64,000 bases of DNA from Bradyrhizobium liaoningense (lineage in GTDB: Bacteria; Pseudomonadota; Alphaproteobacteria; Rhizobiales; Xanthobacteraceae), in contig NZ_JAFCJM010000004.1 of the NCBI RefSeq assembly GCF_018130955.1, positions 62,001 to 126,000 on the forward strand. The letters are read 5' to 3'. Under the pieces are notes generated by a model, which made no database searches, was not told the DNA's origin, and saw only the letters and a program-made list of their open reading frames with translations. Both the position numbers and the translations under genes were made by a program. Below, piece after piece: positions 1-8,250 of the stretch. The stretch's first letter is position 1. Each line of letters begins with the position of its first letter.

Positions 1-1
1 C

Positions 2-193
2 GCGACCCAGAAGGCGATCGCGGAGCTGAAGCGCAAAATTGTGCAGTCGGAGCGTTCGATCGCCGACTACGAGAAGCGCACGCGCCGGCCGCTCGCGACC
101 GACCTGCAAAGCCTCAGTAATGGTAGCTGGAGCAATTGGGACTCCTACACCAGCCAGCGCAAATCCGGCCCGCGCTCACCGGGGCGCGGCTGA
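2..193 (+). CDS. C-terminal part of an unknown protein (5' truncated by window edge)
   Basis: An open frame enters from the left edge and stops at TGA 191-193, giving the last 63 residues of a protein. The first 40 codons have the strong G/C third-position bias of real genes here, and the residues are rich in Lys, Arg, Glu and Ala with heptad-like spacing (AIAELKRKIVQSERSIADYE), which suggests a helical or coiled-coil end. The tail is rich in Ser, Asn and Trp and then Arg and Pro. No family is recognised. The repeat element starts directly after the stop, so the original C-terminus may have been altered by it. The frame could be spurious in its last 20 codons. Confidence 0.5.
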   Translation, partial: ATQKAIAELKRKIVQSERSIADYEKRTRRPLATDLQSLSNGSWSNWDSYTSQRKSGPRSPGRG

Positions 194-196
194 TCT

Positions 197-412
197 GTTC
201 TCCCTCGCCCCGCTTGCGGGGAGAGGGTTGGGGTGAGGGGGAGTCTCCCCCGGGGCGGTGAGAGTCGGACACGCGGAGAGTCCCCCTCACCCGAATTCGA
301 TCTGCGATCGAACATAGCCGAAGCTCCGCTTCGGCGTTCTTAGGAACGGCCGCCAAAGGCGGCCTATGCTCTCCCCGCAAGCGGGGCGAGGTAGAGAGTT
401 CCTCCCCTTGCA
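197..412. repeat. Compound palindromic intergenic repeat element
   Basis: Outer arms of 22 bp at 204-225 and 369-390 are perfect inverted copies of each other, each built on the core CCCCGCTTGCGGGG. Inner arms GGGTGAGGGGGA (231-242) and TCCCCCTCACCC (281-292) are also a perfect inverted pair. Short hairpins (GAAGC-TCC-GCTTC and GCCGCC-AAA-GGCGGC) lie inside. Nested palindromes of this type with CCCTCACCC/CTCTCCCC motifs are familiar between genes in Bradyrhizobium genomes. The element separates the truncated first gene from the P450 gene. It has no coding capacity of its own. Confidence 0.75.
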
Positions 413-466
413 CCTGCGATGGCGCCCACCATCTGGATGAGGCGCCAACAACAGGGCCGGTGATCC

Positions 467-1786
467 ATGACGCCGCGCATCGATTTCACCAGCGACGCCT
501 TTTTCCGCGATCCCGCGAAGGGTATCGCGACGCTCCGCGCCTCTGGCCCGGTCGTCGCAACTCGGTTTCCACTGGTCGGCGACGTCTGGGTCACCACGAC
601 CTATGAGACGACTGCGCAGGTGCTGAAGGACAGCACCATCTTCACGCTGCGCAAGGAGGGCGGTGAGATCGCTGGCGTCCGTTGGTGGATGCCAAAGCTC
701 CTCACCACCCTCGCCAACAACATGCTGACCATGGACGAGCCTGATCACACGAGGCTGCGCAGCATCGTGGACGAGGCGTTTCGCCGCCGCGCCATCGTGG
801 CGATGGAGCCGCGCATCCGCGCCATCGCCGATGAACTGGCAGCAGGCCTGTTCGCCGACGGCAGCCCTGCCGATCTCGTGCAGCGCTATGCACGCATTTT
901 GCCGTTGTCCGTGATTTGCGAGCTGCTGGGCCTGCCGCAGGCCGACCGTCCCCGGTTCATCGCCTGGGCCAATTCGATGGCGGGGCTGACCAATGTGTTC
1001 GGCTTTGTCCGCATGCTGTTCGCCCTCGGCAAGATGCGACGCTATCTCGAAGGGCAGCTCCAGGTCGCCCGCACCCAGGGCGGCGAAGGTCTGATCGCCG
1101 AACTGGTCCAGGTCGAACGGGAAGGCGGCCGCATCACGCCACGCGAAATGGTGTCGATGGTGTTTTTGCTGCTGGCCGCAGGCTCCGAGACCACGACGCA
1201 TCTGATCAGCGGCTCGGTCTACGAGCTGCTGAGGAATCCAAAACTCCGCGATTGGCTGGAGGAGGACTGGAGCCGTATCGGCCTCGCTGTCGAGGAGTTT
1301 TTGCGCTTCGTCTCACCGGTGCAATTCTCGAAACCGCGTTACGTGCGGCGGGATGTCGAACTCGCCGGCGCGCGCCTGAAGAAGGGCGACCGCGTCATGG
1401 TCATGCTCGCCGCGGCGAACATGGACCCTGACGTCCACGAACATCCTGATGTACCCGATCTCGCGCGAAAACCCAACCGGCACATGTCGTTCGGGACAGG
1501 CATCCATTTCTGTCTCGGCCATCAGCTCGCGCGGATCGAAGGTGCCTGTGCGCTACAGGCGCTGTTCGCGCGCTGGCCCGGGCTTGCGCTTGCCGTCGAT
1601 CCTTCTGAAATTCATTGGCGGAAGCGGCCGGGCATCCGCGCCATTGCGAAGCTGCTGGTCGCTATGGGCGCGCGTCAGCGTGTCGAGGAGTCAGGCAACT
1701 TCTTGGACGAGACGAGATCGCGTTCCCAGCCGAACACGGAACGACCGTCGAGCTCGGGTGAGGCCACGCGCTCGCCGGCGATGTAA
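467..1786 (+). CDS. Cytochrome P450
   Basis: A haem-thiolate monooxygenase of the soluble bacterial type, taking electrons from a ferredoxin partner not present nearby. Visible signatures are the I-helix oxygen-binding motif AGSETT at residues 238-243, the K-helix ExxR motif (Glu277-Arg280), and the haem loop [14 protein letters not shown] with the axial Cys349. At 439 residues it is slightly long: the usual end falls near residue 400, and the last 35 or so residues (from about nucleotide 1675) are read antisense to the end of the convergent DUF763 gene. The substrate cannot be told from sequence. No redox partner gene flanks it. The start ATG follows the repeat region at a short distance and no better start is seen. 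Confidence 0.93.
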   Translation: MTPRIDFTSDAFFRDPAKGIATLRASGPVVATRFPLVGDVWVTTTYETTAQVLKDSTIFTLRKEGGEIAGVRWWMPKLLTTLANNMLTMDEPDHTRLRSIVDEAFRRRAIVAMEPRIRAIADELAAGLFADGSPADLVQRYARILPLSVICELLGLPQADRPRFIAWANSMAGLTNVFGFVRMLFALGKMRRYLEGQLQVARTQGGEGLIAELVQVEREGGRITPREMVSMVFLLLAAGSETTTHLISGSVYELLRNPKLRDWLEEDWSRIGLAVEEFLRFVSPVQFSKPRYVRRDVELAGARLKKGDRVMVMLAAANMDPDVHEHPDVPDLARKPNRHMSFGTGIHFCLGHQLARIEGACALQALFARWPGLALAVDPSEIHWRKRPGIRAIAKLLVAMGARQRVEESGNFLDETRSRSQPNTERPSSSGEATRSPAM

Positions 1787-2931
1787 GCCTCCACGGACGG
1801 TCCCGTTGCCGTGCGCTCCAGCCGCCGCGCCTGGTCGTCCAGCCGCTTGATCGCCTGCATCTCTTCCTCGCGCCCGAGCTTGGCTTGCTGGATCGCGTCC
1901 TTCAGCACGCGGATGGTCTCGTCATAGACCTTGATCGGGACGGGATAGGGATGGCGGTCCTTGCCGCCATGGGCGAGCGAGAAGCGCGCGGGATCGCGGA
2001 AGCGATAGGGCGCGCCATGCACGACCTCGGCGACCAAGGCGAGCGAACGCACGGTGCGCGCGCCGACGCCCGGCGTGAGCAGCAATTCAGGGAAATCGAC
2101 CGGGCCGCGCTCGGCCGCGGCCGCGAGGGTGCCGTGCAGGCGGCGTGCGAACACGTCTTTCGGCCGAACGTCATGATGCGCGGGCATGATCAGATGCGGC
2201 AGCATGCCCTGCGCCGGCTCGGTGCCGCTGAGCCGCTCGAATTCGGAGACGATGCGGTCCGGGCCGAGCTCGGTGAGCAGCTCGAGCTGCGCGGTGCGCG
2301 AGACGTCGGCGCGGTGGTCGGTGAGGTTGACGATCTGGCCCTGCTCGGGGCCGTCGATCGCACTGTGCGGTGCGTCGACAAAACTCCTGAGCGCCTCGGA
2401 ATGCCAGTGATAACGGCGCGCCTGGCGCTTGTCGCCGTTCATGCCCTGCTGCACGACCGTCCACTTGCCATCAGCGGTGACGAAGAAGCCGTGCAGATAG
2501 AGATCAAACCCGTCCTGCACCGCGGCGCTGTCGACCTTCGCCACCAGACGGCTCGCTCGCGTCAGGCCCGCGCCGTCAAAGCCGACGCGGTCGCCGAGCG
2601 ACATCAGCTCGTCCGGCGTCTTGCGCGAATGCTGGCCGCGGCCGCCGCAGACATAGATGCCGAGCTCATCCTGCACGGGGCCAAGCCCGCGCTTCAACGC
2701 GCCGATCACCGAGGTCGTGATGCCGGAGGAATGCCAGTCCATCCCCATCACGGCGCCGAAGGATTGAAACCAGAACGGATGAGACAGCCGTTGCAGGAAG
2801 GCGTCGCGGCCATAGTGAAGCACGATGGCCTGCGTGATGATGGTGCCGAGGGAGGCCATACGACTTGCCAGCCACGGCGGGACACGTCCGCCGTGGAGAG
2901 GGAGATCAGCGCTGCCGGTGCGTCGAGTCAT
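1675..2931 (-). CDS. DUF763 domain-containing protein
   Basis: A 418-residue protein recognisable as the DUF763 family from its N-terminal stretch (TGSADLPLHGGRVPPWLASRM) and the later ERLSGTEP and RDPARFSLAHGGKDRHPYPV segments. The family is found in archaea and bacteria and has no established biochemical function. The C-terminal third is basic and contains a predicted helical stretch. It is transcribed towards the P450 gene, and their 3' ends overlap by 112 bp (1675-1786), so the two genes share coding DNA in opposite frames. No neighbour on its own strand suggests an operon. Length agrees with full-length family members. Confidence 0.9.
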   Translation of the reverse strand: MTRRTGSADLPLHGGRVPPWLASRMASLGTIITQAIVLHYGRDAFLQRLSHPFWFQSFGAVMGMDWHSSGITTSVIGALKRGLGPVQDELGIYVCGGRGQHSRKTPDELMSLGDRVGFDGAGLTRASRLVAKVDSAAVQDGFDLYLHGFFVTADGKWTVVQQGMNGDKRQARRYHWHSEALRSFVDAPHSAIDGPEQGQIVNLTDHRADVSRTAQLELLTELGPDRIVSEFERLSGTEPAQGMLPHLIMPAHHDVRPKDVFARRLHGTLAAAAERGPVDFPELLLTPGVGARTVRSLALVAEVVHGAPYRFRDPARFSLAHGGKDRHPYPVPIKVYDETIRVLKDAIQQAKLGREEEMQAIKRLDDQARRLERTATGPSVEAYIAGERVASPELDGRSVFGWERDLVSSKKLPDSSTR

Positions 2932-3314
2932 GGGTGCCGATCATAGCGCGGTCCAGGTGAACTGTCCGCCAGCTTAGTCTCGTGGCTTCTCAACTGCGCC
3001 TTTCCTGGCAGGGATTGCTGTCAATTTACGCAAGACCACGCGCGCTTTCTTTCCTGGATTTCGAAACTTGCGATGGCGGGCCGGGGACCATCTCGCGTCG
3101 AGTGGCTTAACATCCTCCGCGAATTCAACTTTTTTAATTGGCTGTTTCCGAGGTGCGCAAATCTGACGCTCTGTTCCCGAACTGGCCCGAAAATCGCACC
3201 GAATGCATCGGTCGTGAAGCTCGTCAGGATCGACCAGCGATCTCGAAAGCCCGGCAGAGCAGCACATTGAACGGGCCTCGGATCGCTTTGGAATCTCAAA
3301 GCTTGGAGGGTGCC
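2932..3314. other. Intergenic region, no gene seen
   Basis: This 383-bp stretch separates the start of the DUF763 gene from the start of the cupin-like gene. It is less G/C-rich than the flanking genes (for example the run CAACTTTTTTAATTGG near 3126). Open frames in it are short and lack the third-position bias of real genes. It must hold the divergent promoters, but I cannot place them with confidence. Confidence 0.5.
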
Positions 3315-4457
3315 ATGAATGTGCACGCCGCGGTTGACCTCAAATGGCCTGGCCTTGCTCGCCCGAACGGCGACCCCATCCGCCTCAATAGCAAGAGCTT
3401 CGTGGCGATCGATCGCCACCACGATGCTTCACACGAGGCGACCTATCGCCCGCAAGCTCTGTACAATCGCGCGAACGAGGGCTTTCACGCCAACAACGAA
3501 GCCTTTCTCCTCCACGAGGTCTCGACAAATCTGCCGATCTACCGCCCCGATACAGGCCCCACCGATTTCCATCTTCACCTTCCTCCGGGCGGATATCAGC
3601 TCGTGCTGGTCACCTCGGGCATGTTCACCTTCGATTATGACGGCCGCTATTACTCCGTCGGTCCCGGTGCGGTGATGCTGCAGAGCGCGATCGTGCATCG
3701 CCAGCTCTTTTACACCTGGTCGGGGTTGTCCACTGAGGAGAACTTGAACACGCCGCAGACCTTGGTCCCGGATCCGATTTCCATGGGCTACTCCGGCAAA
3801 TTTCTTGAAGCCTTCATCACCGATCCCACGACCTTCCCGAACCCGACGGTGGTGGCGCATGGTCACATCAACGAAGCGGAAACGCCGCGTGTGGCCTGGA
3901 GCCACCAGTTGCATGATCGTCCGTCCGACGCCGGCTTCTGGTTTCAGGATCCGCTGGAGTTGGAGGCGCTCTACAAGCCGCTGGCGGCCGGGGCGCCCAT
4001 CAAATCCGCTGGACCCATTTATGTGCGCGATATGGGAATCGAAATTCCGAGCGGTCGATTGACGACGGGCCACATCATCGCGACCGACCCGCGTGGCCAG
4101 TCGCTGTTGCCGAAGATCACCTCTGCAGCAGCCGACACAGCCTTTCTCGATAAAGGCGAGGTTGTCATCTTTCGCGTCATTCGCGGCACGGCGGAATTCA
4201 GGAATGGCGCGGGCGAGGGTTTTGAGCTTGCGACCGGCGACACGGTCACGGCTGGCAGAGGCGCGATTCAGCTCGTCGGGGTCGGCGAACACACCCAGAT
4301 CCTCAGGCTGGGTTTGCTGAAAGGCATGGACAATCTTCGCAGCTGGACGCCGGTGCAGCGAGACGAGATTGACGGCTTGGCCGGTCAAATCATCACGCGC
4401 AAGGACGTTCGCCCGCTGCGTACCGAAGGCAAGCCGGTCGGATATTTGTACGAGTAA
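3315..4457 (+). CDS. Cupin-like protein of unknown function
   Basis: A 380-residue soluble protein. The start at ATG 3315 is preceded by GGAGG 5 nt upstream; a longer open frame from 3138 has no such site and poor composition. Two beta-rich halves are visible: an N-terminal part with HLHLPPGGYQLVLVTSGMFTFDYDGRYYSVGPGAVMLQ (about residues 79-116), which has the His-x-His then Gly-rich pattern of a cupin barrel, and a C-terminal part (VIFRVIRGTAEFRNG, then FELATGDTVTAG) with a second cupin-like pattern. A bicupin fold with sugar- or acid-binding or dioxygenase activity is possible, but the function is unknown. It stands alone between a non-coding region and a palindromic repeat. Confidence 0.72.
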   Translation: MNVHAAVDLKWPGLARPNGDPIRLNSKSFVAIDRHHDASHEATYRPQALYNRANEGFHANNEAFLLHEVSTNLPIYRPDTGPTDFHLHLPPGGYQLVLVTSGMFTFDYDGRYYSVGPGAVMLQSAIVHRQLFYTWSGLSTEENLNTPQTLVPDPISMGYSGKFLEAFITDPTTFPNPTVVAHGHINEAETPRVAWSHQLHDRPSDAGFWFQDPLELEALYKPLAAGAPIKSAGPIYVRDMGIEIPSGRLTTGHIIATDPRGQSLLPKITSAAADTAFLDKGEVVIFRVIRGTAEFRNGAGEGFELATGDTVTAGRGAIQLVGVGEHTQILRLGLLKGMDNLRSWTPVQRDEIDGLAGQIITRKDVRPLRTEGKPVGYLYE

Positions 4458-4528
4458 GCCGCGAAAGCGGCTGTTTGGAGCACAATGAGTTTTGGTTGGA
4501 TCAGTGCGAGCCAAGAACTCAGAGCAAC

Positions 4529-4624
4529 ACCTCTCCCGTAGGGAGAGGTCGGATCGCATCGAAAGATGCGATCCGGGTGAGGGGTTTCAGTCTCACCAGG
4601 CGCCGCGCGCCCCTCACCCGGATC
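4529..4624. repeat. Compound palindromic repeat element (REP-like)
   Basis: Three perfect inverted pairs lie one after another. ACCTCTCCC/GGGAGAGGT (4529-4537 and 4541-4549) has a 3-nt loop. CGGATCGCATC/GATGCGATCCG (4550-4560 and 4565-4575) has a GAAA tetraloop. The 15-bp arms at 4570-4584 and 4610-4624 (GATCCGGGTGAGGGG and its complement) flank a 25-nt GC-rich loop. The element sits between the convergent 3' ends of the cupin-like and PepSY genes, a usual place for such elements, and may act as a bidirectional terminator. It shares the GGTGAGGGG motif with the repeat at 197-412. Confidence 0.8.
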
Positions 4625-4652
4625 AGCCAACCGAACCTGATTTCATCAAGCT

Positions 4653-5567
4653 CTAGGTCGCCGCCTTCAACGACGAGACGCCTCGTGGCTGGCGTTTGGC
4701 CTTGCGCAGTCGGCGCCGCGCCCAGATCACCACGCCCGTGCAGAGCAGCGTCAGCAGGGCGATCGACGTGACCGCGTTGATCGAGGAGGCGATCATCGCC
4801 GACCAGTTGCCCTCGTGGATCAGGCGCGGCCAGTTGCGTGGCAGGGCTGTGACGCCCGTTGCGCTGACGCCGTAGGCGCGCAGCTCGCCGTCCTCGTAGA
4901 TGCGTGCCATCATCCTCCCGCCGCGGGCGCCGATCGAGATCGCGTGCGACAGATCGTGCTCGGCCGCGACCATGCGAACGGCCTCGGCCAGCGCGATCCG
5001 GCCGCCGCCGGGCGGCGGCGACGCGGCCTGAAAAGTCAGGCCGAACGCCAGGCACAAGCCTGTCAGTGGACTGAGCAGGATCAAGGGCAGCGCGAACCAT
5101 GCCGTTGCCTTGTGCCAGCCGGAAAGCGTGTTGCGCAGCCGCGGCAGGCCCATCAGCGTCCCGATCAACATCACGACGACCATCGCGATGGTCGAGGTCG
5201 TGACCAGCCAGGCCTGACCGAGCAGCCGCTCATGGGTGAAGCGGGACCACAGGAAGAGGCCGGACAGGGTCGATCCCTCCGGGAGCGCTTCGCCGGTTGC
5301 GAGATCGATTGCGGGCGCATTGATGCCCTGCAATGTCAGGCGCTGCGTGCCCGCGTTGATGGCGATGCCGCGAGCCTTGTTGTCCGGGTCGTGGCGCTTG
5401 ATCGCCGCGATGACGCGCGTCGCATCGATCGCCGGACCATTCGTGCCGGAGACCTGCACCATTGGCTCGAACGACAGGATCAGGCCGGTCGCGATGATCG
5501 CGAGCAAGGGCAGGGCGAACAGCAAGCTGATCCAGCGGTGAAGTCTGAGCAGAAGCGGCTTGATCAT
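4653..5567 (-). CDS. PepSY-associated transmembrane protein
   Basis: A 304-residue inner-membrane protein with four hydrophobic segments: after LHRWISLLFALPLLAII near the N-terminus, the AWLVTTSTIAMVVVMLIG segment, the ATAWFALPLILLSPLTG segment and a C-terminal INAVTSIALLTLLCTGVVIWARRR. The LHRW start and the loop pattern fit the PepSY-TM family, whose members (FoxB/PiuB type) often serve siderophore uptake by reducing or handling the ferric complex. The start at 5567 is chosen because GGAG lies 6 nt upstream; a longer frame reaching 5639 has no such site. The small DUF2218 gene, another frequent companion of iron uptake genes, is nearby, but no TonB receptor is in view. Confidence 0.85.
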   Translation of the reverse strand: MIKPLLLRLHRWISLLFALPLLAIIATGLILSFEPMVQVSGTNGPAIDATRVIAAIKRHDPDNKARGIAINAGTQRLTLQGINAPAIDLATGEALPEGSTLSGLFLWSRFTHERLLGQAWLVTTSTIAMVVVMLIGTLMGLPRLRNTLSGWHKATAWFALPLILLSPLTGLCLAFGLTFQAASPPPGGGRIALAEAVRMVAAEHDLSHAISIGARGGRMMARIYEDGELRAYGVSATGVTALPRNWPRLIHEGNWSAMIASSINAVTSIALLTLLCTGVVIWARRRLRKAKRQPRGVSSLKAAT

Positions 5568-5678
5568 GTGAGTCTCCGGGCGAGCGCTCCGTCTTGTGTG
5601 CGGATGCGATGCGCGAAACACAAATGACGCTTTCTCCATGTTCTCGCTTTGACGCTGAACAACAGGAACAATGTTTCC

Positions 5679-5771
5679 TCAATCGCTCGCCGGCTCCAGC
5701 GTCGCGACGAGTTTGCGAAGCAGTCGCGTCAGGCGCTCGACTTCAGCGTCGGACAGGTCGCCGAGGATCAT
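5679..5771 (-). pseudogene. Remnant of a MarR-family regulator C-terminus
   Basis: Read on the minus strand this 30-codon frame gives MILGDLSDAEVERLTRLLRK followed by LVATLEPASD and a stop. The pattern of the final helix of MarR-type repressors (leucine-rich, Leu-Ser/Thr-x-x-Glu-x-x-x-Leu-x-x-Leu-Leu-x-Lys-Leu) is clear, but the winged-helix part is missing: the same frame is stopped by TAA about 50 nt upstream of this ATG. GGGGAG precedes the ATG, so a 30-residue peptide could be made. The simplest reading is a decayed regulator next to the PepSY gene. Confidence 0.4.
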
Positions 5772-5921
5772 CTTGCGATCTCCCCGCAAAGCCCGCCGGT
5801 CCTCACGGCATCGTTAGCGGCAGATGGTTCACTGGAGAGGTAGACAAGCGGTCTATTCCGGCGCGCAACGGCCATCTGGCCGGGCGCACACTTCGCCCAA
5901 TGACCTCGAGAGGATGACGAT

Positions 5922-6221
5922 ATGAAGCATTCAACGGCGCTGGTCGAAAGCGAACGTGCCAGCATCTACCTGCAGCAGCTCTGCAAGCATTTTGCGCACA
6001 AGATGGCGGTGGAGTTCACCCCGGAGCGGGGCGTGATCCCGTTTTCGGTCGGCACGTGCCGGCTGGAAGCCGCCGGGAACGTCCTGACCATGCGGGCGGA
6101 GGCCGAGGATGCCGAGCGACTGGCGCAGCTTCAGGACATCATCGCACGCCATCTCGTTCGCTTCGCCTTCCGCGCGCCGCCCGAGATCGTCTGGCAGGCG
6201 ACGGAGGAAGCGACACGCTGA
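5922..6221 (+). CDS. DUF2218 domain-containing protein
   Basis: A 99-residue soluble protein matching the DUF2218 family over its whole length, with the characteristic YLQQLCKHFAHKM motif near residue 17 and a single alpha/beta domain with the segment GTCRLEA. Family members are often encoded beside siderophore receptor or PepSY genes, and the PepSY gene lies just upstream here on the opposite strand; the role is unknown. AGAGGATGACGAT precedes the ATG, giving a purine-rich ribosome site. The codon use is typical of the window. Confidence 0.85.
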   Translation: MKHSTALVESERASIYLQQLCKHFAHKMAVEFTPERGVIPFSVGTCRLEAAGNVLTMRAEAEDAERLAQLQDIIARHLVRFAFRAPPEIVWQATEEATR

Positions 6222-6237
6222 ATTTGAGGGCTGGGCG

Positions 6238-6353
6238 ATGATAGCATTATGCACCCGATTTGCCCGACGCGTCAAGCAATTTCGTAAAAGGCGAAGGACC
6301 TCGCGCCCGCCGTCAGCGGCTACTTTGCATGGGGTTGTTTTCGACGTTTTTGG
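6238..6353. repeat. Probable degenerate dispersed intergenic repeat
   Basis: The stretches GATTTGCCCGACGCGTCAAG (6258-6277) and CTACTTTGCATGGGGTTGTT (6320-6339) resemble a boilerplate intergenic sequence I recall from many Bradyrhizobium chromosomes. Only one copy lies in this window, so the repeat status rests on memory rather than on copies seen here. No gene is present. It lies downstream of the DUF2218 gene and of the convergent receptor gene. Confidence 0.3.
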
Positions 6354-6398
6354 TGGAGGCGCCGGAAACCCCGGTCGGACTTTGATTTCCCTGACGCT

Positions 6399-7181
6399 CT
6401 AGTCGCGCTTCGCCTTGACGGCGCCTCGCAGGCCCGCCTGCTGCTGGATCGCGTCCAGCGTGCCGCCGGTCTGCACCTCCTGCACGAAGTGGTTCACGAA
6501 GGGCAGGGCGTTCTCGCGTCCCTTGGGGATCGCGACCGCCATGTGCTCCAGGCCCCAATTGCCGTCCAGGATGCGCGCGCCCGGCATCTGGTCGGACATC
6601 TCGAACAGCGTCGGCTTGTTGGTGGCGTAGAGATCGATCTCGCCGCGCGAGAACATCTCGATCACCGCCTTGACGCTCTCCGCAGGGACGATCGTCGCGC
6701 TCTTGAACTTTTGCGGCAGCGTGCGCTCGGAGGTCGAACCCTTGGTGACGCCGATCCGCACGTCCGCCCTGTCGATCTCGTCGACGTTGCTGATCGCCGA
6801 ATTCGCCGGAACGAGAAAGCCGAGCTCGATCGACAGCACGGGCTGGCTGAAGCTGACATCGTTGGCGCGGGCGGGGGTGGCGTTGGTGACGGTGAAGTCG
6901 ACCTCGCCGTTCTTGATCGCGGTGACGATGTCGGCGACGCGCTGAAACCGGACATAGTCCACGGCCACGCCGAGCTGTTTTGCAAGCTCGCCGCCGAGAT
7001 CGTAGCTCAGGCCGTGCGGCTTGCCGGCTGCATCCGTCACCATCGATGTCGGGCTGCCCGGATAGATGCCGACGCGCAAGGAGCCGCCGGGCGCAAGCAC
7101 CTGCTTCTCGCCATCGGCGAACGCGGGCGTGACGAGCAAAGCGAGCGCGACGACGAGGCGCGCGATTCTGGCGGTGATCAT
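6399..7181 (-). CDS. Periplasmic amino-acid-type solute-binding protein (SBP family 3)
   Basis: A 260-residue secreted receptor with an N-terminal signal peptide (ARLVVALALLVTPAFADG). The mature part follows the family 3 pattern: LRVGIYPGSPTSMVT near the start, LSYDLGGELAKQLGV, then VDFTVTNATPARANDVSFSQP, and the second-domain start IGVTKGSTSE. Such proteins feed polar amino acid or opine ABC importers, but no permease or ATPase gene is adjacent, so it either works with a transporter elsewhere or senses. The ATG at 7181 is preferred to the one at 7187 because GGAGG lies 7 nt before it. It follows the TctC-like gene by 13 nt on the same strand, so the two are probably co-transcribed. Confidence 0.88.
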   Translation of the reverse strand: MITARIARLVVALALLVTPAFADGEKQVLAPGGSLRVGIYPGSPTSMVTDAAGKPHGLSYDLGGELAKQLGVAVDYVRFQRVADIVTAIKNGEVDFTVTNATPARANDVSFSQPVLSIELGFLVPANSAISNVDEIDRADVRIGVTKGSTSERTLPQKFKSATIVPAESVKAVIEMFSRGEIDLYATNKPTLFEMSDQMPGARILDGNWGLEHMAVAIPKGRENALPFVNHFVQEVQTGGTLDAIQQQAGLRGAVKAKRD

Positions 7182-7194
7182 CGCCATGCCTCCG

Positions 7195-8172
7195 CTATTG
7201 CGCGCGGATGTTGGCGGCCTTCAGCACCGGCTCCCATTTGGTCGCTTCCGCGCGCATATAGGCGTCAAAGTCCTTTGACGATGACCCCAGCGGTGTCGCG
7301 CCGATCTTGTCGAGCGTCGAGATCACGGTCGGATCGGTCAGCGCTGTCTTCAAATCGGCCTCGAGCTTGGCCACGATTTCCGGCGGCATTTTTGCGGGTC
7401 CAAGAAAACCCCACCAGACCGAGACGTCGTAGCCGGGCACGCCGGACTCGGCGACTGTCGGCACATTCGGCAGCGCCTTGGCGCGCTGCGCCGAGGTCAC
7501 CGCGAGCGCCCGCACCGGGCCGCCTTCGAGCTGGCCGATCGCCTCCGCAAGCGGATTGATGCTCAGCGGAATCTCGCCTGCGATCACGGCGGTCAGCGCC
7601 GGCGCGCCGCCCTTGTAGGGAATCGACACGATCTTCACGCCGGCCATGTGTTTCAAGAGCTCGCCGGCCAGATGCGCCGAGGTGCCGTTGCCGGACATGC
7701 CATAGGAGAGCTTGTCCGGATCCTTCTTCGCCGCGGCCAGGAGGTCCTGCAGCGTCTTGTATGGGCTGTCCTTCTGCACCACGATCGCAAGCGGCGATGA
7801 GGCAACCTCGGTGATCGCGGTGAAATCCTTGAAAGTGTCGTAAGGCACGCTCGGATAGATGAACTGGTTGAGCGGATGGCCGCTCGCGACCAGGATCAGC
7901 GTGTAGCCGTCGGGCGCGGCCTGCGTCAGCGCCTGCGAGGCGATGATGCCGCCGGCGCCGGGGCGGTTGTCCACGACGGGCTGCTGGCCCCAGCTCTTGG
8001 CGAGTGCGGCAGCGAGCGTGCGGGCCAGCACGTCGACGGCACCGCCGGCCGCATAGGGAACGAGGATGTGGACCGGCTTGCTCGGGAAGCTCTCGGCCTG
8101 CGCTACGGCACTCGTCAGCAGCATGGCTGCCGCAATCGCGAGCCGACCGATTCCTGTCCTCAAATCCGGCAT
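7195..8172 (-). CDS. Bug/TctC-type tripartite tricarboxylate transporter receptor
   Basis: A 325-residue periplasmic binding protein of the Bug family (extracytoplasmic receptor of TTT systems). It has a signal peptide ending near TSAVAQAES and the family patterns FPSKPVHILVPYAAGGAVDV, VVDNRPGAGGIIASQALTQA, PDGYTL and GVPGYDVSVWWGF. Known members bind small carboxylates, nicotinate or aromatic acids. No TctA/TctB membrane genes are nearby, as is common for orphan Bug proteins. The ATG at 8172 has GAGGGAG 7 nt upstream; an in-frame GTG at 8178 is too close to it. The gene is divergent from the TetR gene, and the palindrome at 8228-8247 lies in the shared promoter region, so TetR control is likely. 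Confidence 0.9.
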   Translation of the reverse strand: MPDLRTGIGRLAIAAAMLLTSAVAQAESFPSKPVHILVPYAAGGAVDVLARTLAAALAKSWGQQPVVDNRPGAGGIIASQALTQAAPDGYTLILVASGHPLNQFIYPSVPYDTFKDFTAITEVASSPLAIVVQKDSPYKTLQDLLAAAKKDPDKLSYGMSGNGTSAHLAGELLKHMAGVKIVSIPYKGGAPALTAVIAGEIPLSINPLAEAIGQLEGGPVRALAVTSAQRAKALPNVPTVAESGVPGYDVSVWWGFLGPAKMPPEIVAKLEADLKTALTDPTVISTLDKIGATPLGSSSKDFDAYMRAEATKWEPVLKAANIRAQ

Positions 8173-8211
8173 TTCCACGCTCCCTCAAGCGCCCGCGCGC
8201 CTTCGTTGTTG

Positions 8212-8241
8212 TTGACGAAACTTGTTCATTTGTACGATAGT
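8212..8241 (+). promoter_or_regulatory. Predicted promoter of the TetR gene
   Basis: TTGACG (8212-8217) matches the -35 consensus at five of six positions, and GATAGT (8236-8241), 18 nt downstream, matches four of six -10 positions. The predicted start of transcription would fall within a few nucleotides of the ATG at 8251, and there is no ribosome binding site between them, so the mRNA may be leaderless. The -10 element lies inside the palindrome. Confidence 0.4.
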
Positions 8242-8247
8242 ACAAAT
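8228..8247. promoter_or_regulatory. Perfect 20-bp palindrome, probable TetR operator
   Basis: Arms ATTTGTAC (8228-8235) and GTACAAAT (8240-8247) are exact inverted copies around GATA. The palindrome lies between the divergent receptor gene (start 8172) and the TetR gene (start 8251), ending 3 nt before the TetR ATG and covering its likely -10 element. Size and position are typical of an autoregulatory TetR operator. Confidence 0.7.
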
Positions 8248-8250
8248 CAC

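Noticed and set aside
3138..3314. N-terminal extension of the cupin-like protein
   Set aside because: The 59 extra codons have weak third-position bias and no ribosome site, whereas ATG 3315 has GGAGG at the right distance.
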